A stretch of 64,000 nt of DNA from Ustulina deusta (taxonomy: Eukaryota; Ascomycota; Sordariomycetes; Xylariales; Xylariaceae), in NCBI GenBank assembly GCA_023159155.1, contig JAJNNX010000002.1, forward strand, positions 1,054,001-1,118,000. Direction: 5' to 3'. The number at the start of each line of letters is the position of its first letter. Position 1 is the first letter of the stretch. Below, piece by piece: positions 1-11,315 of the stretch. The position numbers and the translations under genes are program-made. The notes beneath the pieces were generated by a model. That model saw only the letters and a list, made by a program, of their open reading frames with translations, had not been told where the DNA came from and searched no databases.

Positions 1-445
1 TTGACGACATAGAGGGGATACATCCCAATCGAACAGCCTTTCTTTCCGGCATTAACGCCGCCCGTGATGCTCGTCCCGTTCGGGTAGATCGGATTGCAGC
101 TGTCGCCCGCCCACTGCTGGCCGTTGATGGTGATGGGATCGGATGGGTAGAATCCATCTACGGTCCACTTCTTCAGAATATCTTGCCACGCTTTCTCGTT
201 GTATTCTTCTCGCGAAGGATAGCAGACTGCCGCTGGAGGAACTGATTGTATGAGACGTCCAGAGATAGTGGCGTTGAAGGAATCCCACACGACCGTTGAT
301 GGCCAGCAAGGATGAGAGGGCACCTGGGGTTCGTTAGAACAATACATTCCACGATGATATCCAAACTTACGCATTTGCAGATATCTGCAGAAACAGTACT
401 GCCAAGCAAACCTGCAATGATAACATAAAGGACAAGACTCACCAT
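1..445 (-). CDS. FAD-linked oxidase (berberine-bridge type), N-terminal part, cut by window edge
   Basis: Exon 1 is 445-371 and exon 2 runs from 323 off the left edge. The intron 370-324 has donor GTAAGT, branch CTAAC and acceptor CAG. The ATG at 445 opens a signal peptide (MVSLVLYVIIAGLLG) ending near SADICKC. After splicing, the reading matches the N-terminus of secreted fungal FAD-binding PCMH / BBE-like oxidases: CKC-VPSHPCWPS, then WDSFNATISGRLI, VCYPS, SDPITI, and finally SCNPIYPNGTS followed by the NAGKKGCSIGMYPLYVV segment. The flavin-attachment and substrate domains lie outside the window, so the substrate cannot be named. Family proteins oxidise alcohols, sugars or secondary metabolites, often outside the cell. 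The splice and family calls are strong; completeness of the gene is unknown. Confidence 0.85.
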
Positions 446-1433
446 GGTAGGACGTTCAGCTGTTCCTGATATTAAGTGCGAATGGGTGTTATGCCAAGAT
501 GAGGCACAAGAGTTACTTGCGTTTAATAAATTATCTTCATGTTTTCTTTTCTTGCAGGACATTGAGCGTTTATAGAGATCTAAAATACGGGGTAATTACA
601 GCGACCCTTGAAGTACGAACGCTCAATTCAAATCAAAAGGTCCCCTTATGAGGCCATGTAATTACGTGCCTTAACTTCGACGCCCCGTTTTTGTAAATCT
701 CAGAAATCTCAGCAGGTTGAGGTAATCAGGTAGGTGATGATATCCTTGTTTTTTTTGCATTCGAATACGAAAATAACTGAGTCGCCCCGGCATGGTGGCC
801 GATATGCCACTCGTTCCCACGGTATCTACAGCACATAATAGGGCACTCCACAAGTAGGGGGTACGCATGTATTGGGGGGAGCGTGAGCCTTTTTCGGCTA
901 GCTTTCGGATCGAGGCTGCTATTAGAGCGCTAATAGAAAGTTCGATGTATCGCTGCCTCGAAAGCTAGTCGTAAACTGCCCACTGCTAAAATATAAAGCA
1001 AATAAATAAAAAACAACGCATTAAAATAACAAAATTTAACCCCTAACAATCCTCTATTACTACTTCTTCCAGTTCTTAAGCCTTAGTAATTAGGGCGGCG
1101 GGCGGGACGAATTTGCTGCGTATTTGTTGTGTGTGCGCCTATGATTGTGATGTTGTAGAAGGGTAAGTTGTGCGGTGGGTCCCTAAACCCTGCAGAACCA
1201 TTCAGTAGAAATTTCGCCATGACTCTCACCACATTCATCTCGAAACAAATAACATGTTATATCTAGCATTTGACATAACGAGTAAATTCGTAGTGTAGCT
1301 ACAAGTAGCGTAATTATTCACTAATTTAAGTTGTAACTTTGATGATCACTATCTACATATATCACAACGCCCACGAAACAGAGCTTTTCTCTAATCCCTA
1401 GACCCCTATCCTCGGATTGGTCTAACCCACCAT
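446..1433. other. intergenic; holds a fold-back repeat and an AT-rich stretch
   Basis: No gene is supported. The stretch contains the nested inverted repeat at 898-968, listed separately, followed by an A/T-rich segment at about 988-1045. Short open frames here show no family resemblance. Confidence 0.5.
898..968. repeat. 71-bp nested inverted repeat (fold-back)
   Basis: Outer arms of 10 bp are perfect: CTAGCTTTCG at 898-907 and its complement at 959-968. A second pair, GAGGC 912-916 and GCCTC 955-959, lies just inside. An inner pair, CTATTAG 919-925 and CTAATAG 930-936, forms a hairpin. The element is followed by A/T-rich sequence. It could be a transposon end or a small fold-back element; no target-site duplication was recognised. 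Confidence 0.5.
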
Positions 1434-2275
1434 TTCGTTCTGCACTTGGCTTATGCACTCGCGGCGTATCATATAGCGTATACTGATATCGCCAATAGCG
1501 CGAAGAAGCTGAAGTACAGGGATATGGCTGAGCACCATGCATTACTAGGTTTGCGTCAACTTACTCCGATCTTAGCTTGCATCGATGAAGACAATTGCGG
1601 TGCCGCATACATCGCTGCCACCCTGGTGTGTTACTGTACCTTTGCCGCTGGGCCAACAGGTTCTGGTGATCTTCTCGTCTGCAATTTGGAAACCACGCAT
1701 GCTGCGGGTTGGTTCCCTCTAATCCACGGCGTGCGGATAATTCGCGAGAAATTTGCGAAGACGTGCTCTTCGCGGGATTGATGGAGCCGTTCAAGGCAAA
1801 GGCACCACAGCCAGAAACTGAGACGTCGTTGATGGAGGCCCGACGAGCAAGGTGCTATCGAGAAGACTTTCAACGGTTGGATTGGGAGGAGCCGTTGAAG
1901 AAACTCCGAGAGTTCGTAGTGTCTCAGACATCCGAGTGTGCTGAGATATGTCTCCGTGGACTCGATGACATGATGCTGATTTACGAGGCCACGTTCGGCG
2001 ATAGAGATGCGACTTTCGGCGGGTCGTCGGATAACCAATTTATTTTCGGATGGTTGTATCGGCTGGAGAAGTCCTTCGTCGGCTGCTTGGAGCGGAAGAA
2101 TTCAAGCGCCCTGGTCATATTGGCATACTATGCCGTATTACTTAGGACGGAGAATCAGTAGTATATAGATGGGTGGGCAGATCATCTTTTGGAGACGGTG
2201 ATAGGTCTTGTAGGGGACGACTATCTTGAGTGGCTCCATTGGCCAACTGAGTCACTGCGACAGAGAATGCGATGA
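1434..2275 (+). pseudogene. C-terminal fragment of a Zn2Cys6 transcription factor (Upc2/sterol-regulator type), frameshifted and with an internal stop
   Basis: The reading from about 1434 (LAYALAAYHIAYTD ... AEHHALLGLRQLTP ... EDNCGAAYIAATLVCYC ... GWFPLIHGVRIIREKFA) matches the C-terminal regulatory domain of fungal sterol-uptake-type regulators. At about 1755-1760 the match changes frame, consistent with loss of one base, and continues as EDVLFAGLMEPF, RCYREDFQRLDWEEPLKKLREF and DNQFIFGWLYRLEKSF. A TAG at 2159-2161 interrupts it where Trp is expected; the frame then reads YIDGWADHLLETV to a TGA at 2273. The Zn2Cys6 DNA-binding region and the first half of the protein are absent upstream. 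It reads as a truncated, decaying copy with two independent lesions. A spliced gene is unlikely because no introns restore the frame. Confidence 0.75.
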
Positions 2276-3195
2276 AAGTAATTGAGTTTAGAAGGGCAAT
2301 CGAATGTGTAAGATGTTTATGGCGGCTTTGACAGCTCAGATCTCTCCACAACTTGCTGAATAGTCACTTTTTTCTCTGCTTGAATATCGTAAAACCATTT
2401 AACCTAGTGTTGTTCGGTATAATACTGGGCTTCACTACGAGCCGCGTTGCGATATACAACCTAGTGCCGATACTTTAAAAGATTTCCTATTCGTTGTGCG
2501 CAGCACGAACTCGGACGCCTCGTCTCTTACACAGATTGGTAAGTATCGTGTATCTTCAGATTCTAAGTTGGGATTCCCTAACCTTAGAATGATCGGTCAA
2601 TCGAATTATGAGATGGATATTATTGGTATCTACATTTTGGGATTTAAAGTGAAACTGTTTAGATTCATTGTCATGATTACTTTGCAGAGACCAGATAGTG
2701 AGCGACGGTTAGCCCAGCCTACGGCTAACCCCCATGGAATCCTGGAGATCGCAAAAACTAGCACGGGCTTTATGCAGCCAAGACTACCATTCATGACTTT
2801 GATACTCTCTTTTGGGACTAGTGTACGAGGATGCTAGCAGTGCTTGGAGACTAGGGAAATTTAGCGTACCATGATAAATCTACTGGGGAGGATAAACGTC
2901 GACATATCCATAGTTACATTGAAGTTCGCCTCGAGTAGTCGTATCTTCAATCAGTATAGTGTACGAAGTTGACTGGGAAGCCGCGTAATGGCTCTTCTAG
3001 ACAAGGATAAAATGTCCTTCGGGGGGGCGGCTAGGGCCATGTGTCGGTAATGATCTCGTCGCTCGTGAAGCACGTAGGAATCATATATAAAGCGTAAATC
3101 GGGCATTCAACTAGAATGGACGATCAGACACTATTCGATTCCCTGGGATGCTTTTACCTTTTCTCCTTGAGAAGTTTCTGACATAGCATCACAAG
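2276..3195. other. intergenic, no supported gene
   Basis: It holds a 113-codon open frame (2496-2837) that shows no recognisable domain and starts at a non-AUG codon. The right end is the promoter and 5' UTR of the amidohydrolase gene. Nothing else was recognised. Confidence 0.4.
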
Positions 3196-4602
3196 ATGTG
3201 GACAGAGCAATCACTTTCGTCCTTCGTTCTCGCGGCTCTACTACCCAGCACGCTGGCATGCCTACCGGCCTCCCAGCCCAGGGTGTCAGTTCGTGAGATT
3301 CAAGATCAGGTCAGTACGCCGGAGGCTCTAATGTCTCCCTTTTGGCGTGTATCGGGAGCATAAGTTGCCTAATCAGAGGGGTTTTACTCCTGTTCATACG
3401 CTTGCAAGCTCCTCAAAACCTTGATATTGGGGGCCATAAATGGCAATTACTAACTCCAGATTCTTAATTAGGCATATGCACGCCGAACACCACTTGCCTC
3501 GACAAAAACGGCCATTAAAAACGTCCGCGTCTTCGATGGACAGCACTTCACAGATCCGCAGTCAGTTGTATTTGCGAATGGCCACATCACAGGGGACACA
3601 GGGGACGTTGAGACCATGGTAGATGGCACTGGGCAGTTTCTTATTCCCGGGCTAATCGACGCGCATGTGCACGTGCCTGACATCGCAGGCCTCGCCCGCA
3701 TCACGTCTTACGGCGTGACAACAGTGCTAAACATGGCATGCCGCGACTACACGGCCTGTGCCGCGCTGCGCAACCACAACCAGACGGATATCGCCTCAGT
3801 TCTCTCATCAAGCATGGCCGCCGAAGGCAACGGTGCGGGGAATGGCATACTGCCACCAGGCCAGCTCGTTTACCCCGACACGGATTTACCGCAGCTCGTG
3901 GCCTGGGCCTTTGGCAACGGCAGCGACTACTATAAGATCATAGCAAAGCCAGCAAGCGTGACGCAAGAGCAGCAGGACACCATCGTGTCGACGGCGCACG
4001 ACGTCTTCGACCGACAAACCATGACCCATGCCTCCGACATCGCATCTTATAAGCAAGCCGTAGCATCGAAGAGCGACGGCATTCAGCACATGCCGGACGA
4101 TGGACTGCTGTCAAGCTGCACTATCGCCTCAATCAGGAACAACAAGCAATTCGTGACACCGACCATGACTGTCTTCAAATACGGATATAGCAACCCAGCA
4201 GTGTTTGCGTTTCTCGGCCGCACAAACAGTACCAACACAACATACGCACACGTCGAAGAGAACGTGAGAAGACTTCATAAAGCTGGTGTGCCTATCATTG
4301 CCGGCACGGATGCCATTGGTGCCGTGACGCCAGACATTGATCTTCCTTTTGGGAGCACGCTACATGAGGAGCTGCAGTTGCTGAGTGGCGTCGGCCTCAC
4401 GCCACTTGAAGCACTCAGGGCGGGCACAGTTGAGAGCGCGAAGCAGCATCAGTTATTCGACCGAGGTGACATTAAGGTCGGAAAGCGGGCTGACCTAGTG
4501 TTGCTGAACTCAAACCCGCTTCTGAATATCTCGAACACGCGGGATATAGCCAGGGTCTGGGTTGGCGGTGTTGAATTCCAGGACGTGGTCAAATTTAGTT
4601 GA
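3196..4602 (+). CDS. secreted amidohydrolase, imidazolonepropionase-like metal-dependent hydrolase
   Basis: Exons are 3196-3309 and 3472-4602, giving 414 aa. The intron has donor GTCAGT, an optimal TACTAAC branch at about 3449 and a TTAG acceptor that keeps the frame. The start is the ATG opening a signal peptide (MWTEQSLSSFVLAALLPSTLAC). Visible family landmarks are: N-terminal beta-sandwich strand KNVRVFDG; PGLIDAHVHV with metal ligands H103 and H105; YYKII with K193, the usual carboxylated lysine; TMTHAS with H224; GIQHMP with H244; and IAGTDA with D318. The C-terminus has the usual KVGKRADLVLLNSNPL and metal-site composite-domain end. All ligands are present, so it should be an active binuclear hydrolase of a cyclic amide, peptide or lactone; the substrate cannot be told. 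It stands alone, with no pathway neighbours. Confidence 0.85.
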
Positions 4603-6937
4603 GAAAAAGACATTGTAGGGGATCTTGTCGACTTCTGGCGTGTTGGTAGGTTCGGTAATATTGAAAGAATCTCGATGCCGAGCTTACTTCGAAAGAATTC
4701 TTTTTTGATTGACGGGAAAAATAATGACATCTCGTAAAATTAGCTGGTTTAAATCATAGTATAAACCAGGTACTTAATTGCAGGCAACGAGTATATTATG
4801 CGAGAATCATGACCACCTGATATCCCCGGCGGAGTTGGAAACTGGTCGTTATAAGTGGGCATGCTGACCTGCTGTGAGCTGTGATGCCTTCATACCGTAC
4901 CTCCAACCTAAGCAGCGTCTAGGTAAAAGCGGAGAGCAGTCAGATAGCCCGCATGCAGCCAAAGGTGAGCCACATACTGATCCAGCACGGCGAAAAGGCG
5001 AGGTATGGGGCATGACAGTCTTGCTCAGCGTGGCCGAATGATAACGATTTGTGTGGTCGCAAGCAGGTAGAAGCACCAGGTATGCTGGAAGAGCAGAAAC
5101 TCGAATCAACGATCTACCCAGCATGTCATACTCAGGCTAGATATGTGGAACATGAGGAATCTTGCTTGGGGCTGATCTTCACGAAACAAATGATAATCGT
5201 ACGTAGATATGCACCTGATTGTGCAAGCGTCGAGGAAATGGCGTCCATGAGAACGAGGCATGTGAAAGTGTAGAGAGAGCCAGGAGGGCGTCGGATTTGG
5301 GGCAATCCCCTCGACCAGTAGGGGTTTGAGTTTACTCGAAAGGGGACACTTTGCTCGCAAGAGGATGGGCGAAGTGGATAGTGGAGAAGCAGGTCTGGAG
5401 GACCTCAGGCATGCGCGTCAAGGGATTCAAGGTCATCGTTATCCACATCTCCAACTGCGTCGTGACCATCGGGGCCCAGTTGTCTGGGCCGCGTGCCTTG
5501 TCTCCCCAGGCGTAGTGTTAGGTGTATCCAGCGCACACCGTGGCATTGTGACGGCATGTTAAATGTGCGATGGGCGGTCGCGCAAGATTCTGGGTAGAGG
5601 TAGGGATGGAGGGCGGCCGGGCGCCGGTTTTACACCGGAGCGCAATCACCGTCTCAGTCGGGCGCACTGGTCGGGGCTTGTAAAGCCGTCCGACCCGGTG
5701 TACTAGATGGGGATCTGGCATTATGACGTGCATGGCATCGTTCCAGGGCATCAATTCCTCAAGGATACCGCACCAGGATTGGAAGCATGACCAAATCCGT
5801 AACAACATTTCTTGTGGCACGGGTAGCTTCCTGCTCCTTCGACATCATGTATTTTTTTATATCCTCCATTCCCTGGTGGCAAGTTCACTCTGTTCCAAAC
5901 TTACTTAGACTCAGGAGTACGTACACTAAGTATCTAGAGAGTTTTCAAAATTGTATCCCGCACTCGTAGCTCGATGAAACAAACTAAGTACCTAGCTATC
6001 TCGTCAGATAAGAGTTTGCCGGACACCATTCGCTTATCTCTTATGCAGGTACCAAAATATTCACCTGCACTACATTGCACTACACTCCATAGCTTAGGCC
6101 GTTCTCACACCTTCCAAAAACGACCGTCTCCGCAGTCACAGGATGTGGACGGGTGTTTGAGTTGAAACCAATAAGCTTTTATAAATAGTAGATCAAGACA
6201 CCAGTAGCGTCTTTTTCAACCCCCCTTCATCATCTGAACAACTCCACCTTGGCTCACAGCAGCCCTTTTGAGCGTTGAGGATGATACCTCGTCGCACCAC
6301 GTTACCTACTCGTCGGGAATAGCGAGCAGGCAATTGATCATGGCAGGCCCCGAATTCGAGTGGTGGGGGCAACCCGCCGCTCCGTGACGACACGATACGT
6401 GCGGTCCAAGCCGCGCGTAAGCTCCCGCGATCCCAAAAGGATCAGAGACAACTCCCTTTTCTGATGTAGCGTCTTTCCGATATAGCACCGACTCCTATCT
6501 GTGAACTGCTTGTGGTTTAGGCCGTCGTATGCCTCCCACCATTCGGCATTGACCCAGCCCATGCGAGGTTGTCAGATGTCTTGCCTGGGCCTCTTCCTGG
6601 CATGTTACTGGGTGCTGATGCACTCATTCTCTAAAATGGGCAGGTTCACTTGCCTTTTGCGTCGGCATGTAACGTGTCTCGGCTCCCACGAGGCATACAC
6701 AGTCGCCTCTCAGGGCTGCCTCCAAGGGTAGGTGTGCGACTCAGCTGAGAGGTCCATGAGGTCGCTCACTGCCTTAGAGAACTACAAATATGCCGCGATG
6801 CCACGATACAATGTTTGTCTCTTGCTTGGCTCACCACGCTTCGATCTAGGCATTCCGGATTAGCAGTCTATCATTCCTTTACATAGCAGCCTATTATTTT
6901 GGCGCACACATTCCTTACTTATATAGCATCATTCCTT
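4603..6937. other. long intergenic stretch, no supported gene
   Basis: About 2.3 kb between two genes on the same strand. Several open frames of 60-100 codons exist on both strands, but none shows a domain, an intron-exon structure or a coding-like composition. A minus frame at 6562-6338 (NAEWWEAYDGLNHKQF) looks slightly protein-like but extends nowhere. The right end must carry the chitinase promoter. Confidence 0.4.
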
Positions 6938-8388
6938 ATGCATTTCACCAAGGTATCAGCTGGCCTCGGCCTCCTGGCCGGGGCCGCCACGGCCATGCCT
7001 ACTTCTTTCAAGAAGACTCGCGCAAGCTCGAGTGCCCTAAATGTTGTGTACTGGGGTCAGAACGGTGGAGGCACGATCGAGAACAACGATCTCTCGGCCT
7101 ATTGCACAGCTGACGCCGGTATCGATATTCTCGTGCTGTCTTTCCTCTATCAGTTCGGCAGTGGAAACACCATTCCTTCAGGGACAGTTGGCCAGTCTTG
7201 CTTTATCAGCACCTCAGGGCAGGGCCAGAACTGTGATGCTCTCTCGTCGGCCATCAAGACGTGCCAGAGCAACGGCGTCACAATCATTCTTTCTCTCGGT
7301 GGCGCTTCTGGAGCGTATTCACTGGCATCGTCCGACGAGGCTACAACAATCGGCAACTACCTGTGGGAGGCGTACGGCAACTCGGGTAGCACATCGGTTC
7401 AACGCCCATTTGGCGATGCTTTTGTTAACGGGTTCGATTTTGATTTGGAGCTGAACAGAGGCAATCAGTATTACGCGGACATGATCTCCACGTTAAGAAA
7501 GAATTTCGCCTCGGACTCAAGCAATAAATACTATATTACGGGCGCTCCGCAATGCCCAATCCCTGAGCCTAACATGGGGGTTGTCATCGACAACTCTCAG
7601 TTTGACTACCTCTGGCCTCAGTTCTATAACAACAACAATTACACGTGAGCACTTACTTTTCCCCTATTCAAGCCAAATTCAGCTTATCCGCAGAGCCCAT
7701 ATTTGTACTCGGCAGTTGTACTTACCCCTGTATCTGATATTAGTTACCCGTGCGCGCTACCAATCAACGGCAACGCACCCTTCAACTACGACGAGTGGCT
7801 TACTTACACAGCCGGCACGCCCTCAGCTAACGCCAAGATCTTCGTCGGTGTCCCGGCTGCTCCCCTTGGAGCCAACGGCAGTCCCAGCGGGGAGACCTAC
7901 TACGCCACCCCCGATCAACTCGCGAGCATCATCGGGGACATCAAGGGCGACTCTCGCTTCGGTGGTATTATGATGTGGAGCGCTGGCTTCTCCGACTCCA
8001 ACGTCGTCGGCGGATGCAACTACGCCCAGCAGGCCCGGTCCATTCTCGACAGCGGTTCACCTTGTGGCGGTGGTAGCGGCGGCGGCAGCCCACCGTCGTC
8101 CTCCACTACCACTACTACTTCGAAACCCACCTCAACGACTAAGCCCACTGGCACCTCGACGACTTCCTCGCCCACCTCGACTGCGACGGGTACTGTTCCT
8201 CAGTGGGGCCAGGTAAGAATGACACCAATTTTTCTTCGCACACTCTCTTAAGACAAATATTCGATGAAGGTATGGAGGCTGACGTAACGACACAACAGTG
8301 CGGCGGCATGGGTTACACAGGGCCGACTAAATGTCAGTCCCCCTACACATGCGTGGCCACTGGCGACTGGTGGTCTCAATGCCAGTAG
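6938..8388 (+). CDS. GH18 class III chitinase with C-terminal CBM1
   Basis: Exons are 6938-7644, 7744-8212 and 8299-8388, giving 421 aa; introns are 99 and 86 nt. The ATG at 6938 opens a signal peptide ([19 protein letters not shown]). The GH18 domain spans about residues 34-315: [22 protein letters not shown], then the active-site motif NGFDFDLE with catalytic acid E171 and the assisting D169. The first Asp of the usual DGxDxDxE is Asn164. A Gly/Ser/Thr-Pro linker follows (about 345-388), then a 33-residue fungal CBM1 starting [12 protein letters not shown] and ending WWSQCQ, whose disulfide cysteines are all present. The second intron falls between GQ and the first Cys of the CBM. It acts outside the cell on chitin; CBM1 binds crystalline cellulose or chitin. 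A TTG in frame upstream (6899) is not used because it lies before the signal peptide. Confidence 0.93.
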
Positions 8389-9149
8389 GTTTCTCTACCG
8401 TTATTATCAATGGTAACACAGATCAGAGGTTGCGATCATGGACTGAGCGCAAGGATCGGATCGAAAACAATACCAGAATATATCAAAACTTACCATCATC
8501 TTTGCTACTCCTGGATTGGAGTCGGATGTGTTTTCATGGGATATTGAAGTATGCCCTGCTTTTTTGTACATACCTTGGGATCAATTCAGCTTTGAAGAGC
8601 GAACTTTTTTCTGCTTGACTTTGTGAAGTAGTGCGGGAAAGTGAGATAACAGCGGCTAAGTGGATGATAAGATGAAGAACACGCTTCTTAAACGACTCCA
8701 GATATTATCCTCGACCCGAAATATTCCGAGGCATTAGAGTTGGTTCGTCAAATTTCTTAAGAGGATGTTTCAATGAGCAATACAGACGAAACGTCGTCAA
8801 ATATTGTCGAAGAAAATAGACCGGAAATTGACTTGGATAACTCAGACATTTGCCATGATCCATATATCGCTGCAGTGGTAAATTGAGGTGTGCATTGCAC
8901 TTCCAGAGACAGGACTCTAGGTACTACCTATCCAAGAATATTCTCCACATAACTCAATTAGCACGACTGATTTTGTGTTATCCAACTGCTTGCAAAATCG
9001 CCACCTCCACGTTGCAGCCGCGTTGGTAATACCTGAACGTTAGTAGAAACAAACCGTTGAGCTGGTTAGACGAAGTTCAATTTTCCTGGGACACGTTGCC
9101 GTATTATTGTATATTAAGAAGATGGCATATAGTGATTTCTAGCAGGTCG
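8389..9149. other. intergenic between convergent genes
   Basis: 3' flanks of the chitinase and the HET gene. No domain, repeat or RNA was recognised. Confidence 0.4.
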
Positions 9150-10910
9150 TTACTTTTTCATTGTTTTGGTGTTTGCCAACTCTCCGTCGTTTTTCAACAT
9201 GTAGAATTTTTCCTCTCCTTTTTGAGGCCGCCGAGGTATACAGTCAACAGAGACATCGATCCGGAACGACCATATGCCGTGATTCTGCTCTTTCTCGGCC
9301 GATACCGACACAAGCACAATCTCAGACGTGGTCTCGGAGACACACCTATCTGAGTCACACTTGCCAACTTTCTTATCCACCATGTTTCGCAGGTGTAGGA
9401 GGTCCTGAGCTTCCTGGCCTTTGGTAAGGTCACAGAGCTCGGCCCACATTGAGGAGGGCGAGGAAAAGATGCTGCACCAGGCTCGCAAGTGGAGGCCCTC
9501 GTCGTTGACTCGGATGCTGTTCCTGTCAATGCTTGGAATCCGCATCAAGCCGCACACTAGGATGCATTCGAATGAGGATCGGCGAGACGTAGTGATACGA
9601 AGGCGACAGTATCCTGTGAAGCGTTGGTCCGCCATGGTAATGAACATCTGAGAGTTGGCGTCCCAAGAGTCGTCGGGTCCAGTGCTTTTTATTTCGAATG
9701 GGAAGTTAGACTCCCCGATGCGAATGCTTAGACGGTGTTGCTCATCGATTGCCGAACAGTCGTAGACACTGAGGTCCTGTGGTGCGTGGATCCGCTTTCT
9801 CCCGTGTTGTGACATAGAAGAACTTGTCCACCCCTTGTATGTGTAAAGCTTATCGGGGTGTGCTCTTACCAGACCATAATTGGGTGCTTTCTTGAGATAA
9901 ACTCCAACTGAGTCCTTTTCATCTGCTGTGCCTCGTTTCTTTGAATTTGGATCATCCTCGTCTTTCAAAGTACAACCTAGGGGAAGTAGGTAGTTTCCAG
10001 CATTGTCCGTGCCCAGTAAGGTATGAAGTTGGATACCACGGTTGGTAATGGAGTACTCTGTAGTCATTTTCAGATGGTATGAAAGTTGCGCGTCTCGACA
10101 AAGTCGAAACTCGGAGGGAGACCGGGCCAGTAGTCCACGAAACTTTTGGCCGCTTGGTTCCGCCTTCCAAGCGAAAATGGACAGATCATGCTTGTCCTTG
10201 ATAATCTCTTCCTGCAATCGGGTGAATGCTCTCTCGCTCTCACCGTATATCAGCGGCATATAGATATCAAATATCCCTAGCAGGCAGTAGGCAGTGTCCT
10301 CGACTCTCTTCGTTTGACGGTCAGCCGCCCACGACATCCGAGTACCCGCGGGCGTGTCGCGCAGACGATCCGAGTTATCTAGAACGCGGGTCGACACGCC
10401 TGTGATCTTGTGCAAGGTATCAATAAGATCTGCCTTTGTACCTCGCATGTTCCAATCTCTGTCGAAGAATTCGAGTGCGCGTGGAGCGATAAGTTCCTGG
10501 AGTGTCCATCCACGCCGAAACCATGCACATTCCGCAAGGTCTTGATCGAAACTACTACTCCCATCGTCAAGAAGATCTGGGAGCAAGTCTCTTAAATATG
10601 CAAAACAGACGGCAGATTCCTTATACCACCGGAACATAGAATTGATAGCTTCGCTCAGCTCGGCGCTCGAAGTCTTGTCGATGCAACATGTATCGACCCA
10701 GCACCACTTCAGTCCCCTGAGCCGCGCCAGCTCACAGGCAGCCGTGATTTTTGTGAAGCCATTCTTTTTAGACCTGTTCTCGATATCGTGGAACTCCTGG
10801 AACGAAACTTCTTCCTCCTCCGTCCACGTGTGCGACAATATGGCATACGACTGTGGCGCGGGCCGAGCGTGGAATCGCAACTCAAAGAGTGTCGTATCAA
10901 TTAGCCACAT
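9150..10910 (-). CDS. HET-domain (heterokaryon incompatibility) protein
   Basis: A single exon of 586 aa. The ATG at 10910 (MWLIDTTLFELRF) is chosen over an in-frame TTG six codons upstream. The HET domain occupies about residues 21-170 with its three signature blocks: YAILSHTWTEEEEVSFQEF, LKWCWVDTCCIDKTSSAELSEAI and WFRRGWTLQELIAPRALEFFDRDW. After it comes the segment typical of this subfamily (RVEDTAYCLLGIFDIYMPLIYGE, then AFTRLQEEIIK and DLSIFAWKAE), as in HET-E-like N-terminal halves, followed by a variable C-terminus. There is no NACHT, WD or ankyrin region. HET domains trigger cell death after non-self fusion; the partner is unknown. It is intact and divergent from the Pol III subunit gene across 405 bp. 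Confidence 0.92.
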   Translation of the reverse strand: MWLIDTTLFELRFHARPAPQSYAILSHTWTEEEEVSFQEFHDIENRSKKNGFTKITAACELARLRGLKWCWVDTCCIDKTSSAELSEAINSMFRWYKESAVCFAYLRDLLPDLLDDGSSSFDQDLAECAWFRRGWTLQELIAPRALEFFDRDWNMRGTKADLIDTLHKITGVSTRVLDNSDRLRDTPAGTRMSWAADRQTKRVEDTAYCLLGIFDIYMPLIYGESERAFTRLQEEIIKDKHDLSIFAWKAEPSGQKFRGLLARSPSEFRLCRDAQLSYHLKMTTEYSITNRGIQLHTLLGTDNAGNYLLPLGCTLKDEDDPNSKKRGTADEKDSVGVYLKKAPNYGLVRAHPDKLYTYKGWTSSSMSQHGRKRIHAPQDLSVYDCSAIDEQHRLSIRIGESNFPFEIKSTGPDDSWDANSQMFITMADQRFTGYCRLRITTSRRSSFECILVCGLMRIPSIDRNSIRVNDEGLHLRAWCSIFSSPSSMWAELCDLTKGQEAQDLLHLRNMVDKKVGKCDSDRCVSETTSEIVLVSVSAEKEQNHGIWSFRIDVSVDCIPRRPQKGEEKFYMLKNDGELANTKTMKK

Positions 10911-11315
10911 TGCTGGGACAAACGCCAAACTGGGACATCCATCTTTCTACATTGCAGATGAGGGAGTAAAAGAGAATCACGCCATAGTCGGAAGGGGCGC
11001 GAGTGAACTTGAGACAGGACATGGGTATCTTCGTCTGTCGCCGGCACAGCCCCGCTAACAAGGGAGGTGGTCTTGGTAGAGTTGCTGACTTGCATATTAC
11101 CTAGGTAGGTACCGAGGCAGTCTAGATAAGCCCCACGATTCGTGATAAGAAGCAAGTATAGCTAGAGAGCCCCGCTAAAAATTGAAGGTCTGTCTGCAAT
11201 GTAGATGCACCATGTATCCAAGGCACCTTCATTTTTTTCACTTCGCCATCTCATAGCCTGTTCTCCTCTCAACCCCCTGCTTTTCGGCAACGAAGCAGGC
11301 GAGATTCCGGGAACA
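10911..11315. promoter_or_regulatory. divergent promoter region, HET gene / RPC37
   Basis: A 405-bp interval shared by the two divergent starts. It holds a small TACCTAGGTAGGTACC cluster near 11100. No TATA box can be assigned with confidence. Confidence 0.4.

Noticed and set aside
2496..2837. 113-codon open frame
   Set aside because: Starts at a non-AUG codon, lies in AT-rich DNA and shows no recognisable protein features.
6338..6562. Minus-strand frame with NAEWWEAYDGLNHKQF
   Set aside because: Looks somewhat protein-like but is short, and neither splicing nor frame changes extend it into a recognisable domain.
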